Made by a program: the position numbers and the translations under genes. Source: Thermoleophilia bacterium (GTDB lineage Bacteria > Actinomycetota > Thermoleophilia > Gaiellales > Gaiellaceae). From it: 14,217 nt of DNA. Each line of letters opens with the position of its first letter. Positions within the stretch are counted from its first letter, which is position 1. This document shows, piece after piece, positions 1-7,685 of this stretch. The notes beneath the pieces were generated by a model. The model worked only from the letters and a program-made list of their open reading frames with translations. It searched no databases and was not told the origin of the DNA. The DNA is taken from NCBI GenBank assembly GCA_025935275.1, contig JAICVP010000024.1, positions 1 through 14,217 of the forward strand, in the 5' to 3' direction.

Positions 1-942
1 GGCGGCGACGTCATCGGCCGCCGCCGGCTCGACACGCACATCCATGCGCTCACGCGGCTCGGCGCGGACATCACCGCGGACAAGGTCTACCGCATGCGCA
101 CCGACGGCCTGAAGGGAGCCCAGGTCTTCCTCGACGAGGCCTCGGTCACGGGAACGGAGAACGTGATCATGGCCGCGGTGCTCGCGCCCGGCGAAACCGT
201 CATCGGCAACGCCGCGAGCGAGCCGCACGTCCAGGATCTCTGCCGCTTCCTCGTCTCGCTCGGCGCCGAGATCGAGGGGATCGGCTCCAACGTCCTGCGC
301 ATTCGCGGCGTCGGCGAGCTGCACGGCGGCGAGTGGCGCATCTGTCCGGACCACATCGAGGTTGCGAGCTTCATCGGCCTCGCTGCGGTGACGGAGGGCG
401 AGGTCGTCATCGAGGACGTCGTCGCCGAAGACCTCATCGCGATCTGGCCCGCCTTTGAGCGCCTCGGGGTCAATTGGGAAGTGACCGGCTCGTCGGTTCG
501 CGTCCCCGGCGGACAGGCGCTCGAGATCCGCGACGACATCGGCTCTCAGATCCCGAAGATCGAGGACGGTCCCTGGCCCGCGTTTCCGGCCGACCTGACG
601 TCGATCGCACTCGCGGTCGCGACCCAGGCGGCCGGCACCGTGCTCATCTTCGAGAAGATGTTCGAGAACCGCCTGTTCTTCGTCGACAAGCTCGTGAACA
701 TGGGCGCCCGGATCATCCTTTGCGACCCGCACCGCGCCGTCGTCAACGGGCCGGCGCGCCTGTACGGCGAGCGTATGGAGAGCCCCGACATCCGCGCGGG
801 CATGGCGATGCTGATCGCGAGCCTCTGCGCAGAGGGCACCTCCACGATCGGGAACATCGGGCAGATCGACCGCGGGTACGAGAGGATCGACGAACGGCTG
901 CGCGCCGTAGGGGCCCAAATCGAGCGAACGGAGATCTCGTGA
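1..942 (+). CDS. murA: UDP-N-acetylglucosamine 1-carboxyvinyltransferase, 5'-truncated by the window edge
   Basis: First committed cytoplasmic step of peptidoglycan synthesis: transfer of enolpyruvate from PEP to UDP-GlcNAc. The reading frame is open from base 1; 313 residues are visible and about 112 N-terminal ones lie outside, judging from alignment to E. coli MurA. The first visible residues, GGDVIGRRRLDTHIHALTRLGA-like, are the active-site loop region. The PEP-binding Cys of E. coli (Cys115) is Asp here (codon 7-9), as in mycobacterial and chlamydial MurA. Later landmarks are WPAFPADL, matching the YPGFPTD segment with the catalytic Asp, and IDRGYERIDERLRA near the C-terminus, typical of the family. 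The stop TGA overlaps the GTG of ridA (GTGA), so the two are probably co-translated. An EPSP-synthase-fold paralogue (MurZ type) cannot be separated from MurA on this fragment, but the enzyme class is clear. Confidence 0.95.
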   Translation, partial: GGDVIGRRRLDTHIHALTRLGADITADKVYRMRTDGLKGAQVFLDEASVTGTENVIMAAVLAPGETVIGNAASEPHVQDLCRFLVSLGAEIEGIGSNVLRIRGVGELHGGEWRICPDHIEVASFIGLAAVTEGEVVIEDVVAEDLIAIWPAFERLGVNWEVTGSSVRVPGGQALEIRDDIGSQIPKIEDGPWPAFPADLTSIALAVATQAAGTVLIFEKMFENRLFFVDKLVNMGARIILCDPHRAVVNGPARLYGERMESPDIRAGMAMLIASLCAEGTSTIGNIGQIDRGYERIDERLRAVGAQIERTEIS

Positions 943-1325
943 CGAAGCGCGTGATTCGCACCGACCAGGCCCCGGCCCCCTTCCAGGGCGCGCCCTACTC
1001 GCAGGGGATTGCGCACGGAGGCTTCGTCTTCGTCTCGGGCCAGCTCGGCGTCGACCCCGGCGGCAGCATGGTCGAGGGCGGGATTGCCGAGCAGACCGAG
1101 CAGGTGATGCAGAACCTGTCCGCGATCCTCGAGGCCGCGGGCACGAGCCTCGCCAACGTCGTCAAGGCGACGATCTTTCTCGTCGACCTCGGCGACTTCC
1201 AGGCGATGAACGAGGTCTACGGCCGCCACATGGGGGACGATCCCCCGGCGCGCGCGACGTTCCAGGTCGCAGCGCTGCCTTCCGGCGCGCTTGTCGAGAT
1301 CGAAGTTATCGCCGCCGAGGGCTAG
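939..1325 (+). CDS. ridA: RidA family enamine/imine deaminase
   Basis: Small cytosolic protein of the YjgF/YER057c/UK114 family; family members hydrolyse reactive 2-aminoacrylate and related imines released by PLP enzymes. 128 residues, the usual length. Family marks: APYSQ near residue 18-22, FVSGQLG at 31-37, and PPARATFQVAALP with Arg105, which aligns with the substrate-carboxylate Arg of E. coli RidA, then VEIEVIA near the C-terminus. The GTG start at 939 overlaps the murA stop by four bases; no other start gives the conserved N-terminus (TKRVIRTDQAPAP). Its link to murA is probably only shared transcription. The TAG stop ends at 1325 and the next gene's stop begins at 1326 on the other strand, so no room exists for a terminator between them. 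Confidence 0.93.
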   Translation: MTKRVIRTDQAPAPFQGAPYSQGIAHGGFVFVSGQLGVDPGGSMVEGGIAEQTEQVMQNLSAILEAAGTSLANVVKATIFLVDLGDFQAMNEVYGRHMGDDPPARATFQVAALPSGALVEIEVIAAEG

Positions 1326-4300
1326 CTACGGCCTGTAGACGCGGCGGTAGACCGTCAGCGACGAGTAGCCGGACTTCGTGATCCGGAACGAGACCTTCTG
1401 GAGCTGCGTCGGCTTGAGGCGGAACTTGGCCACGCCGCTCGAGTTGGTCGTCTTCTGCGTGTACGAGACGCCTGAGCCGTAGGCGCGGACGAGCGCCCCC
1501 TGGACGGCGTTCAACGTCACCGAGTCGCGCACCTTGACCGTGATGTCACGCGCACGGTTCTTGACGAGGCGACCGCTGAACGTGACCTTGAAGGTCTTCG
1601 GCCCACCGCCGCCGCCGCCGCCCGACATGGCCGGCAGCTGGAAGTGCTCGGGATTGGTCGCGAACGCGCCGACATTTCCGTCGCCGTCGATGGCCGCGAC
1701 GCGCCACCAGAAGTCGCCGCCCGACGCGTAGTTCGAGTTCGTCAGGCTCGGTGCCCAGTCGGGGTTGTCGGTGGTCTTCGTCTCGAAGGCGGGGTTGAAG
1801 TCCTCGCGCTTCGAGATCTGCACCTTGTAGGCCTTCGTGCCCGTCTTGGCGTCCCAGCTCAGCACGAGCCGGTTCGCGCCCGCGCTCGAGACCGGGTTCG
1901 TGGGCTCCTTGATCGTGTGCGTGTAGGCGGCGTCGTCCGACCAGGGGCCGGGGGTCGTGCCCCCCGTGAGCTTCGGGAAGTCCGCGCGGATCTCCCAGGT
2001 GAAGAGCCCGGTCCCGGTGATCTTCTCGAAGGAGGCCGCCGTCGACGGGAAGCCCGTGTACGTGCTCGGCGGCGAGCCGTCCGGCTCATGGATGCGCAGG
2101 CTGTAGGACACCGCACCGGGCACCGGGAACCAGCGCAGCACGGGCAGGCTGGCGTCTCCCAGCGTCGGCGTAGCCGGGTCGAGGGTCGGCTGCTCGAGGT
2201 CGACCTCGAACGTTCGGATCTCGGACCACGTGAGGCCGTTGTTGTTCTCGTCCTGCGCCTGCACGCGCCAGTACAGGGTCTTGGCCGCGACGTAGGTCTT
2301 CTGCGACGTGTACTCCGTCGACGCAGTCGTGATGTCGTCCAGCCTGGTCGACGTCGACGGCGCAAAGGTGGGCTCGGTCGCGACTTGCAGGTGGTACTTC
2401 TTCGCGCCTTCCACGGACGACCAGCTGAACGTCGGAGGCGAGGAGAAGGTCGCATCGTTGTCAGGGCCGAGCAGCGTCGGGGCAACGGTCTGCTTGAGGA
2501 AGTCGGCGTAGGCGCCGTTGGCCGGGATGTTGGCCGCGGGGTTCCCGTCTATGTCGGTCGACGGGAGGACGACCCAGTAGAAGGAGGTGGTCTCGTCCGG
2601 ATACGTTCGCGGCTGGCTGCCCGTGCGCACCGCGTAGGCCGGGAAGCGCGTGAACGCGTAGTCGATGATGTTCGTGAAGGAGGGATCCTTCGCGACGATT
2701 ACCCAGTAGGACTGCATGCCGGCGATGGGCTTCCAGATGAAGAGCGGGTTCTTCGTCACCGCGGTCGGGTCGTCCGCGAACCGTTCCGGCAGCAGGTAGT
2801 CGGCGTGTCCCAGGTAGCCCGTGCTGCAGCTCGGGCTACACGTGCTCCCGGTCTCGTAGCCGGCAAAGGTGAAGGCGGCGCCTGTCCCGTCGTCGAGCTG
2901 CGTGAAGTCGCCATAGACGGGGGCGGCCAGGTTGACGCGCCCGCTGCGAGCGCGCACCTGGACGCAGTAGGGCTGCCCGGCGACCAAGCCGGGCTGGTCC
3001 GAGGAGGTGCTCGGCCCGGACGGGAACGGCTTCGAGCTCGGCAGCTGCCCGAGAGGGGTCCAGTACGTGCTCGCCGTGGAGGACAGCCAGCGGCTGCTCG
3101 ACTGAGGGCCGTAGTCGCAGTGGTCGATGCCGGCGTCGTAATGACCGACGTTGACCTGGTAGCTCGAAGCTCCGGGAACCGGATCCCAGGTGACGATCGG
3201 CAAGTGGGTCTGGTAGCCGGGCGTGCCCGAATCCACGTCGGTGCCGGGATCGGCCGTGTCGCGCATGCGGAGGTTCTTGACTCCTAGCTCGCTCAGGTCG
3301 GGGTAGTTGGCGAACGTCTTCACGAAGAACGGCCCCTCGTTCCAGTCGCCCGCCTCCCCGTGCGAGTTGATCGCACGGACGCGCCAGTAGTAGGTGTTGT
3401 TGGGAAGCGTCTCCTTGGGCGTGAACGTCGTCGTGATCGGCCAGTCGGACGAGTCGCAGCAGACCTTGGAGGCTCCGGCAGGGAAGTCGACGACGGAGTT
3501 GATCTCGACCTCGTACTTCGCCGCGCCCGGGATCGCATCCCAGGTGAATTCGGGCACGTAGAGCTCGGTCTCGGGCGCGACGTCCTGAACGTCGGTTGTG
3601 GTCGTCGACGGCCAGTCCCAGACGAACGTGCGGGTCTCGGACGGCTCGCCCTCGTTCCCCTGCGCGTCGAGCGGGATGACGGCCCAGGAATACGTGTTCG
3701 ACGACAGCAGAAGAGCCGGGGCGGCATTGGTCGCCTGCGTCTCGAACGGATCCTGGTCGCCTGACGCCTGCGCTCCGAACGGATCGTCGCCGAGCGCGAG
3801 GTACACGTGGTACTTGGCGGCTCCCGGCACCGGGTCCCAGCGGAGCACGAGTGGCTCGTCCGGGAACGAGATGACCGCGCCGTCGTCCGGCGTGTTCAGG
3901 GTCGGGCTGTCGGCCCACAGCTTGTCGATCTGGCGCGTGTCCGACCAGCCGGACGTATTTCCGTCGGCGTCGACCGCCTGCACGCGCCAGTAGTACGTCC
4001 CGTTCTTGATCGTCTTGTCGGGGGTCGCGCGCGTGTTCTTCGTCCCGGTCACCTGGTAGACGACCGAGTTGAACCCGACATCGGCTGCGAGGACGAAGTT
4101 GTACTTGTCCGCGCCGGTGACGGGGTCCCAGGAGAAGATCGGCAGGAAGGCGACCGTGTCGCCGTCGTTCGGCCCCACGAGCTGCGGCACATCGGGCGCG
4201 CTCGCGGCAGGCGCAACTGTGACGAGAGCCACGGCGAGCGCGGCGAGGACGATGCGCAGTTTGGAGTACGTCGTTCGGCCCAAGTTCGTTCGACCCCCGG

Positions 4301-4328
4301 CCGCCACGGGACTCGTTCCTTGATTCAT
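1326..4328 (-). CDS. Secreted multi-module fibronectin type III-like surface protein
   Basis: 1000 residues. Signal peptide: basic TTYSKLR near residue 19-25, hydrophobic core about 26-38, likely cleavage after Ala-Ser-Ala (42-44). Then about eight beta-sandwich modules (roughly 47-137, 141-239, 250-338, 376-488, 526-612, 616-710, 713-808, 811-898). Each carries a WDPVPGAxxY-like strand, and most a YYWRVxAxDxxGN-like strand typical of FN3-like repeats. A seven-Gly hinge (903-909) leads to a C-terminal domain (911-1000) resembling carboxypeptidase-regulatory/Ig-like folds and ending in a basic tail; no LPXTG or membrane anchor is visible. Cys occurs as a CC pair (290-291) and around 404-501, possibly disulfides. 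No catalytic motif is seen, so binding or adhesion is a guess. The ATG at 4328 lacks a ribosome site; a GTG at 4307 with AAGGA nine bases upstream is an equally good start and keeps the whole signal peptide. Confidence 0.85.
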   Translation of the reverse strand: MNQGTSPVAAGGRTNLGRTTYSKLRIVLAALAVALVTVAPAASAPDVPQLVGPNDGDTVAFLPIFSWDPVTGADKYNFVLAADVGFNSVVYQVTGTKNTRATPDKTIKNGTYYWRVQAVDADGNTSGWSDTRQIDKLWADSPTLNTPDDGAVISFPDEPLVLRWDPVPGAAKYHVYLALGDDPFGAQASGDQDPFETQATNAAPALLLSSNTYSWAVIPLDAQGNEGEPSETRTFVWDWPSTTTTDVQDVAPETELYVPEFTWDAIPGAAKYEVEINSVVDFPAGASKVCCDSSDWPITTTFTPKETLPNNTYYWRVRAINSHGEAGDWNEGPFFVKTFANYPDLSELGVKNLRMRDTADPGTDVDSGTPGYQTHLPIVTWDPVPGASSYQVNVGHYDAGIDHCDYGPQSSSRWLSSTASTYWTPLGQLPSSKPFPSGPSTSSDQPGLVAGQPYCVQVRARSGRVNLAAPVYGDFTQLDDGTGAAFTFAGYETGSTCSPSCSTGYLGHADYLLPERFADDPTAVTKNPLFIWKPIAGMQSYWVIVAKDPSFTNIIDYAFTRFPAYAVRTGSQPRTYPDETTSFYWVVLPSTDIDGNPAANIPANGAYADFLKQTVAPTLLGPDNDATFSSPPTFSWSSVEGAKKYHLQVATEPTFAPSTSTRLDDITTASTEYTSQKTYVAAKTLYWRVQAQDENNNGLTWSEIRTFEVDLEQPTLDPATPTLGDASLPVLRWFPVPGAVSYSLRIHEPDGSPPSTYTGFPSTAASFEKITGTGLFTWEIRADFPKLTGGTTPGPWSDDAAYTHTIKEPTNPVSSAGANRLVLSWDAKTGTKAYKVQISKREDFNPAFETKTTDNPDWAPSLTNSNYASGGDFWWRVAAIDGDGNVGAFATNPEHFQLPAMSGGGGGGGPKTFKVTFSGRLVKNRARDITVKVRDSVTLNAVQGALVRAYGSGVSYTQKTTNSSGVAKFRLKPTQLQKVSFRITKSGYSSLTVYRRVYRP
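4305..4321 (-). promoter_or_regulatory. Ribosome-binding site and alternative GTG start for the FN3-like protein
   Basis: On the minus strand AAGGA (plus 4317-4321) is followed after nine bases by GTG (4307-4305), which is Val8 of the longer reading. Starting here loses seven residues and leaves the signal peptide intact. The upstream ATG at 4328 has no purine-rich site before it, so this may be the true start. Confidence 0.5.
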
Positions 4329-4355
4329 CGTCGTCGCACTTGCCAGCCGTCACGT

Positions 4356-4370
4356 CCCCCAAAGAGGGGG
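4356..4370. other. Perfect 5-bp inverted repeat between divergent genes
   Basis: CCCCC-AAAGA-GGGGG lies in the 70-base gap between the start of the FN3-like gene (minus) and the DHH/CBS/nucleotidyltransferase gene (plus). It has no T tract and would be transcribed only in the minus-strand mRNA leader if the plus gene is leaderless. It may be an operator or simply a small hairpin in the minus-strand 5' leader; function unknown. Confidence 0.35.
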
Positions 4371-4385
4371 TTGGCGCAGCCGGTC

Positions 4386-4391
4386 TAACCT
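4386..4391 (+). promoter_or_regulatory. Predicted -10 element of a leaderless transcript (TAACCT)
   Basis: TAACCT is followed by exactly seven bases and then the GTG start at 4399, so transcription would begin at the start codon. The only purine-rich stretch (GGAG, 4393-4396) is two bases from the GTG, too close to act as a normal ribosome site. No convincing -35 is seen. The same spacing recurs at 8894, 9746 and 13161 (minus). Confidence 0.5.
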
Positions 4392-4398
4392 TGGAGAC

Positions 4399-6969
4399 GT
4401 GCAGGTCATCGTCACGCACGCCAACACCGATTTCGACGCCTTTGCGGCCATGCTGGCCGCGCGGAGGCTCTATCCGGATGCCGTGATCGCGCTCTCCGGA
4501 TCGTTGAACCGGAACGTGCGCGACTTCTACCGCCTGCATGCCGAGGAGCTCGAGGTGTCGGAGCCCGGCCGGATCGACGCGGCCGACGTCGAGCGCCTCA
4601 TCGTCGTGGAGACTTCTGACCCTGCGCGCCTCGGCGAGTTCGAGCCCGTCGCGCGGAGCCCGGAGGTCGAGGTCGTCCTCTTCGACCACCACGCGGGCGA
4701 GGAGCTCGACTGGGTACGCCCGGAGAACGCGGTGCACTCGGAGGACGGCGCCCTGACTACCACGATGGTCGCGATTCTGGCCGAGCGCGAGGTCGAGGTG
4801 AGCGCGATCGAGGCGACCGCGTTCGCCCTCGGGATCCACGAGGACACCGGTTCGCTCGGCTACGCGGGCACGACCATCCGCGATGCGGAGGCGCTCGCCT
4901 GGTGCATGCGCCACGGGGCGAGCCAGGAGATGGTCGCCCAGTATCTGCACACACCGCTCGCCGAGCGCGAGCGGGCGCTCCTCGACGCCCTCGTCGCGGG
5001 GCTCGAGCCGCACGAGGCCGGCGGGTACGAGGTGCTCGTCAGCGCGCTGCAGTGGCCGGAGTACGTCGAGGGCGTCTCCAACCTGGCGCACAAGATCGTC
5101 GACCTCACGGATTGCCGCGCCCTCGTCTGCCTCGTCGAAATGGATGGGCGGGTGTTCTCCGTCGTCCGCACGCGCGTGCCGGAGCTCGACGCCTCGGCAA
5201 TTGCGGCCGCGCTCGGCGGCGGCGGCCATGCGCAGGCGGCCTCGGCCACCTACCGGGGTTCCCTGCAGGATGCGCGGGCTGCCGTGCTCGAGGCGCTTCC
5301 GAACGCGGTTCGGCGCGGCCGAGCCGCCGGCGAGATCATGTCGCGCCCCGCGCGCTTCGTCTCTCCCGACGACACCGTTGCGCACGCGATGGTTCTCTGC
5401 CAGCGCCACCGCCAGAGCGGAATGCTCGTCGGCGAACCCGGGCGGGTCGTCGGCGCGGTCGCGCGCGAGGACCTGGACAAGGCGATCGGCCACGGGCTCT
5501 CGCATGCGCCGGTCAAGAGCGTCATGGGCGCCGATGTCGTCACCTGCGCCGAGGACGCACCGCTCGCGGAAGTCATGCGGCTTGTCTCCGGGGCGCCCGG
5601 TGGCCGCGTGCCCGTCGTCCGCGACGGCGAGGTGGTCGGTGTGGTGACACGGTCCGATGTCCTGCGTGCGCTCGAGGAGCCGCACAGGGAGGAGGTGGCG
5701 GGCGAGCCAGTCACGATCGGCGAGAAGCTCGACGGCCTCGACCACCTGCGGCCCGTCTTCGAGGCAGTGCAGGCGGTGAGCGAGCACTTCGAGGGGGTTT
5801 ACCTCGTCGGCGGCGCCGTGCGCGACGTGCTCATGGGCGAGCCGAACTTCGACGTCGACATCGCGGTCGAAGGCGACGGCATCGCGTTTGGCGAGGCCCT
5901 CGCCGAGGCGCTGGGCGGGCGCGTCGTCCCGCACGACCGGTTCGGGACGGCCATCGTCGTCCACGACGGGGGCCGGGTGGACGTGGCGACCGCGCGCACG
6001 GAGTTCTACGACAGCCCTGGCGCGCTGCCCACCGTCGAGCAGGCTTCGATCCGCCAGGATCTCTACCGGCGCGACTTCACGATCAACGCGATGGCCGCGT
6101 CCCTTCGGGGCAAGGACTTCGGGCGGCTCGTCGATCACTTCGGGGGGCTCCGCGACCTCGAGAACGGGATCGTCCGCGTTCTGCACAACCTCTCCTTCAT
6201 CGACGACCCGACCCGGATCTTCCGCGCGATCCGCTACGAAAACCGCTACGGCCTGACGATGGATGCCCACACGCTGTCCCTTGCGAGGGCGTGCGTGGAG
6301 ATGAACCTTGTCGGCGAGCTCTCCTCGGCGCGGCTCCGCGACGAGCTGCAGGCCCTGCTCTCCGAGGAGCGCGTGGGCGATTCCGTCCGCCGGCTCGCCG
6401 AGCTGGGAATCGACCGCGCAATCCACCCGCACCTCGCCGCCGACGAGGAATCGGTGCGGCTCATCGGGGAGGTCGACGAAGCCCGGGAGAAGCTCGCTCC
6501 GGCCACGCCCGCATGGCGCCTCCGACTGGCAGTGCTGGCGCGGCGGCTTCCCCCGGATGAGCTCTACGAGTGGTTCGAGCGCCTCAAGCTCCGCAGGCGC
6601 GACGCGGACCGGATCGCCGATGCCGTCGCGGTCGGCCCGCGGCTGCCCGAGCTACTCGCCGAGACGGACGAGCCCGCGGCGCTCCGCGCGATCGTCGAGC
6701 CGCACGATCCCGACGGTGCGCTCTTCGCCTATGCGCTCGCGGCTCCCGCGCGCCCGCAGCTCGAGCGCTACTTCGCAGAGTTCCGCCAGGTCGGACTCGA
6801 GATCTCCGGCGACGACCTCGCCAGGCTCGGCCTGCAGGAGTCCCCCCGGGTGGGCGCCATCCTCGACGAGCTCCTCCGGCGCAAGCTCAATGGGGAGCTG
6901 GACGGGCGCGAGTCGGAGATCGAAGCCGCGAAGGAGCTCATCGCCGCCGCTCCGGCAGGGCCCGCGTGA
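4399..6969 (+). CDS. DHH phosphoesterase / CBS pair / class II tRNA nucleotidyltransferase (poly(A) polymerase family) fusion
   Basis: 856 residues, three parts. (a) DHH-DHHA1 phosphoesterase: H7xxxD11xD13, E71 at motif II, D96-H97-H98, GIHEDTG with D149, and GGGGH at 273-277 in DHHA1. (b) Two CBS motifs, about 313-370 and 372-427, the kind of module that binds adenine nucleotides. (c) Class II nucleotidyltransferase: LVGGAVRD (469-476), the metal-binding D485-V-D487, RRDFTINAM (557-565), and DDPTR (602-606) in the nucleotide-selecting motif, then a helical C-terminal half. This architecture is known from Aquifex, Thermotoga and cyanobacteria, where some members add the final A of tRNA CCA ends; whether this one adds CCA, CC or A cannot be read from the sequence. 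The DHH part probably cleaves short RNA or nucleotides. GTG start chosen because HANTDFDA follows at the normal distance. Its TGA overlaps the pgeF GTG. Confidence 0.9.
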   Translation: MQVIVTHANTDFDAFAAMLAARRLYPDAVIALSGSLNRNVRDFYRLHAEELEVSEPGRIDAADVERLIVVETSDPARLGEFEPVARSPEVEVVLFDHHAGEELDWVRPENAVHSEDGALTTTMVAILAEREVEVSAIEATAFALGIHEDTGSLGYAGTTIRDAEALAWCMRHGASQEMVAQYLHTPLAERERALLDALVAGLEPHEAGGYEVLVSALQWPEYVEGVSNLAHKIVDLTDCRALVCLVEMDGRVFSVVRTRVPELDASAIAAALGGGGHAQAASATYRGSLQDARAAVLEALPNAVRRGRAAGEIMSRPARFVSPDDTVAHAMVLCQRHRQSGMLVGEPGRVVGAVAREDLDKAIGHGLSHAPVKSVMGADVVTCAEDAPLAEVMRLVSGAPGGRVPVVRDGEVVGVVTRSDVLRALEEPHREEVAGEPVTIGEKLDGLDHLRPVFEAVQAVSEHFEGVYLVGGAVRDVLMGEPNFDVDIAVEGDGIAFGEALAEALGGRVVPHDRFGTAIVVHDGGRVDVATARTEFYDSPGALPTVEQASIRQDLYRRDFTINAMAASLRGKDFGRLVDHFGGLRDLENGIVRVLHNLSFIDDPTRIFRAIRYENRYGLTMDAHTLSLARACVEMNLVGELSSARLRDELQALLSEERVGDSVRRLAELGIDRAIHPHLAADEESVRLIGEVDEAREKLAPATPAWRLRLAVLARRLPPDELYEWFERLKLRRRDADRIADAVAVGPRLPELLAETDEPAALRAIVEPHDPDGALFAYALAAPARPQLERYFAEFRQVGLEISGDDLARLGLQESPRVGAILDELLRRKLNGELDGRESEIEAAKELIAAAPAGPA

Positions 6970-7685
6970 AGCTCTTCGAGCACGATCTCGGGGAGCGGTA
7001 CTTTGCGGGGTTCTCGACGCGCCAGGGAGGTGTGAGCGAAGGCGACTTCGAGTCGCTGAACCTCGGGATCCTCACCGACGACGAGCCGGACCGCGTCGTC
7101 CAGAACCGGCGCATCCTTGGCGCGGCCGTGGGCGCCGACCCCGAGACGGCGACGATGGCCTGGCAGGTGCATGGCGCGCGGGTCTTCGAGGCGGACGGCC
7201 GCGGCGTCGTCACGCCCGGCAAGGACTTCGAGCAGGGAGACGGGCTCTGGACGGAGGAGCCCGGCCGAGCCCTGGGACTCCTCACGGCGGATTGCTTCCC
7301 CGTCGCGCTCGCCCGCCAGAACGGCACGCCGCGGCTCGTCGTCCTCCACGTCGGCTGGCGCGGGCTCGTCGAGGGCATCCTCGAGAACGGCGTCGCCGCG
7401 GTGGACGGTCCGTCCGCGGCCGCCATCGGGCCGGGAATCGGCCCGTGCTGCTATGAGGTAGGCGAGGAGGTCGCCGAGCCGTTTCGTAGCCGCTTCGGCG
7501 ACGACGTCATTCACGGACGGAACCTCGATCTCGCCGAGGCGATCGAACGCGGCCTGCGGGCTGCCGGCGTCGAGTCAGTTGAGCGCTCCGGCCACTGCAC
7601 GAGCTGCGAGCCCGAGCTCTTCTTCTCCCACCGGCGCGACCGGGGCCGCACTGGACGGCAAGGTGTCATCGCCTATATCCGCTGA
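6966..7685 (+). CDS. pgeF: Peptidoglycan editing factor / YfiH-LACC1 family protein
   Basis: 239 residues, usual length. The family (YfiH, YlmD, human LACC1) comprises Zn/Cu-binding enzymes with purine nucleoside phosphorylase/adenosine deaminase activity; in E. coli PgeF it prevents misincorporation of other amino acids for L-Ala in the peptidoglycan stem. The three expected metal ligands are present: His69 in WQVHG, Cys110 in TADC and His128 in HVGWRG. GPGIGPCCYEVGEEV and the late FSHRRDRGRTGRQG are also family hallmarks. The GTG start overlaps the previous TGA by four bases (GTGA), so translation is likely coupled. It occupies the ylmD place next to yggS and sepF, the common Gram-positive order. 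Older annotations call such proteins multicopper polyphenol oxidase or laccase; that name is not supported. Confidence 0.93.
   Translation: MKLFEHDLGERYFAGFSTRQGGVSEGDFESLNLGILTDDEPDRVVQNRRILGAAVGADPETATMAWQVHGARVFEADGRGVVTPGKDFEQGDGLWTEEPGRALGLLTADCFPVALARQNGTPRLVVLHVGWRGLVEGILENGVAAVDGPSAAAIGPGIGPCCYEVGEEVAEPFRSRFGDDVIHGRNLDLAEAIERGLRAAGVESVERSGHCTSCEPELFFSHRRDRGRTGRQGVIAYIR

Noticed and set aside
1644..3287. 547-codon plus-strand open frame opposite the FN3-like gene
   Set aside because: Arg/Gly/Val-rich shadow of the FN3-like gene with no recognisable motif; the minus-strand reading has a signal peptide and repeats.
2836..6432. Very long open frame on the minus strand (about 1200 codons) opposite the FN3-like and nucleotidyltransferase genes
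   Set aside because: It runs in another frame of the FN3-like gene and antisense to the fusion gene. Its composition is the Arg/Ala/Gly/Pro-rich kind produced by GC-rich codon shadows, and it shows no domain.
7579..7662. Upstream ATG start for yggS at 7579
   Set aside because: The extra 28 residues are low-complexity sequence read from the conserved end of pgeF and match nothing in the YggS family.
6966..7685. Annotation as laccase / multicopper polyphenol oxidase
   Set aside because: It has the YfiH metal site (His69, Cys110, His128) and none of the multicopper oxidase copper motifs; the laccase name for this family is historical.
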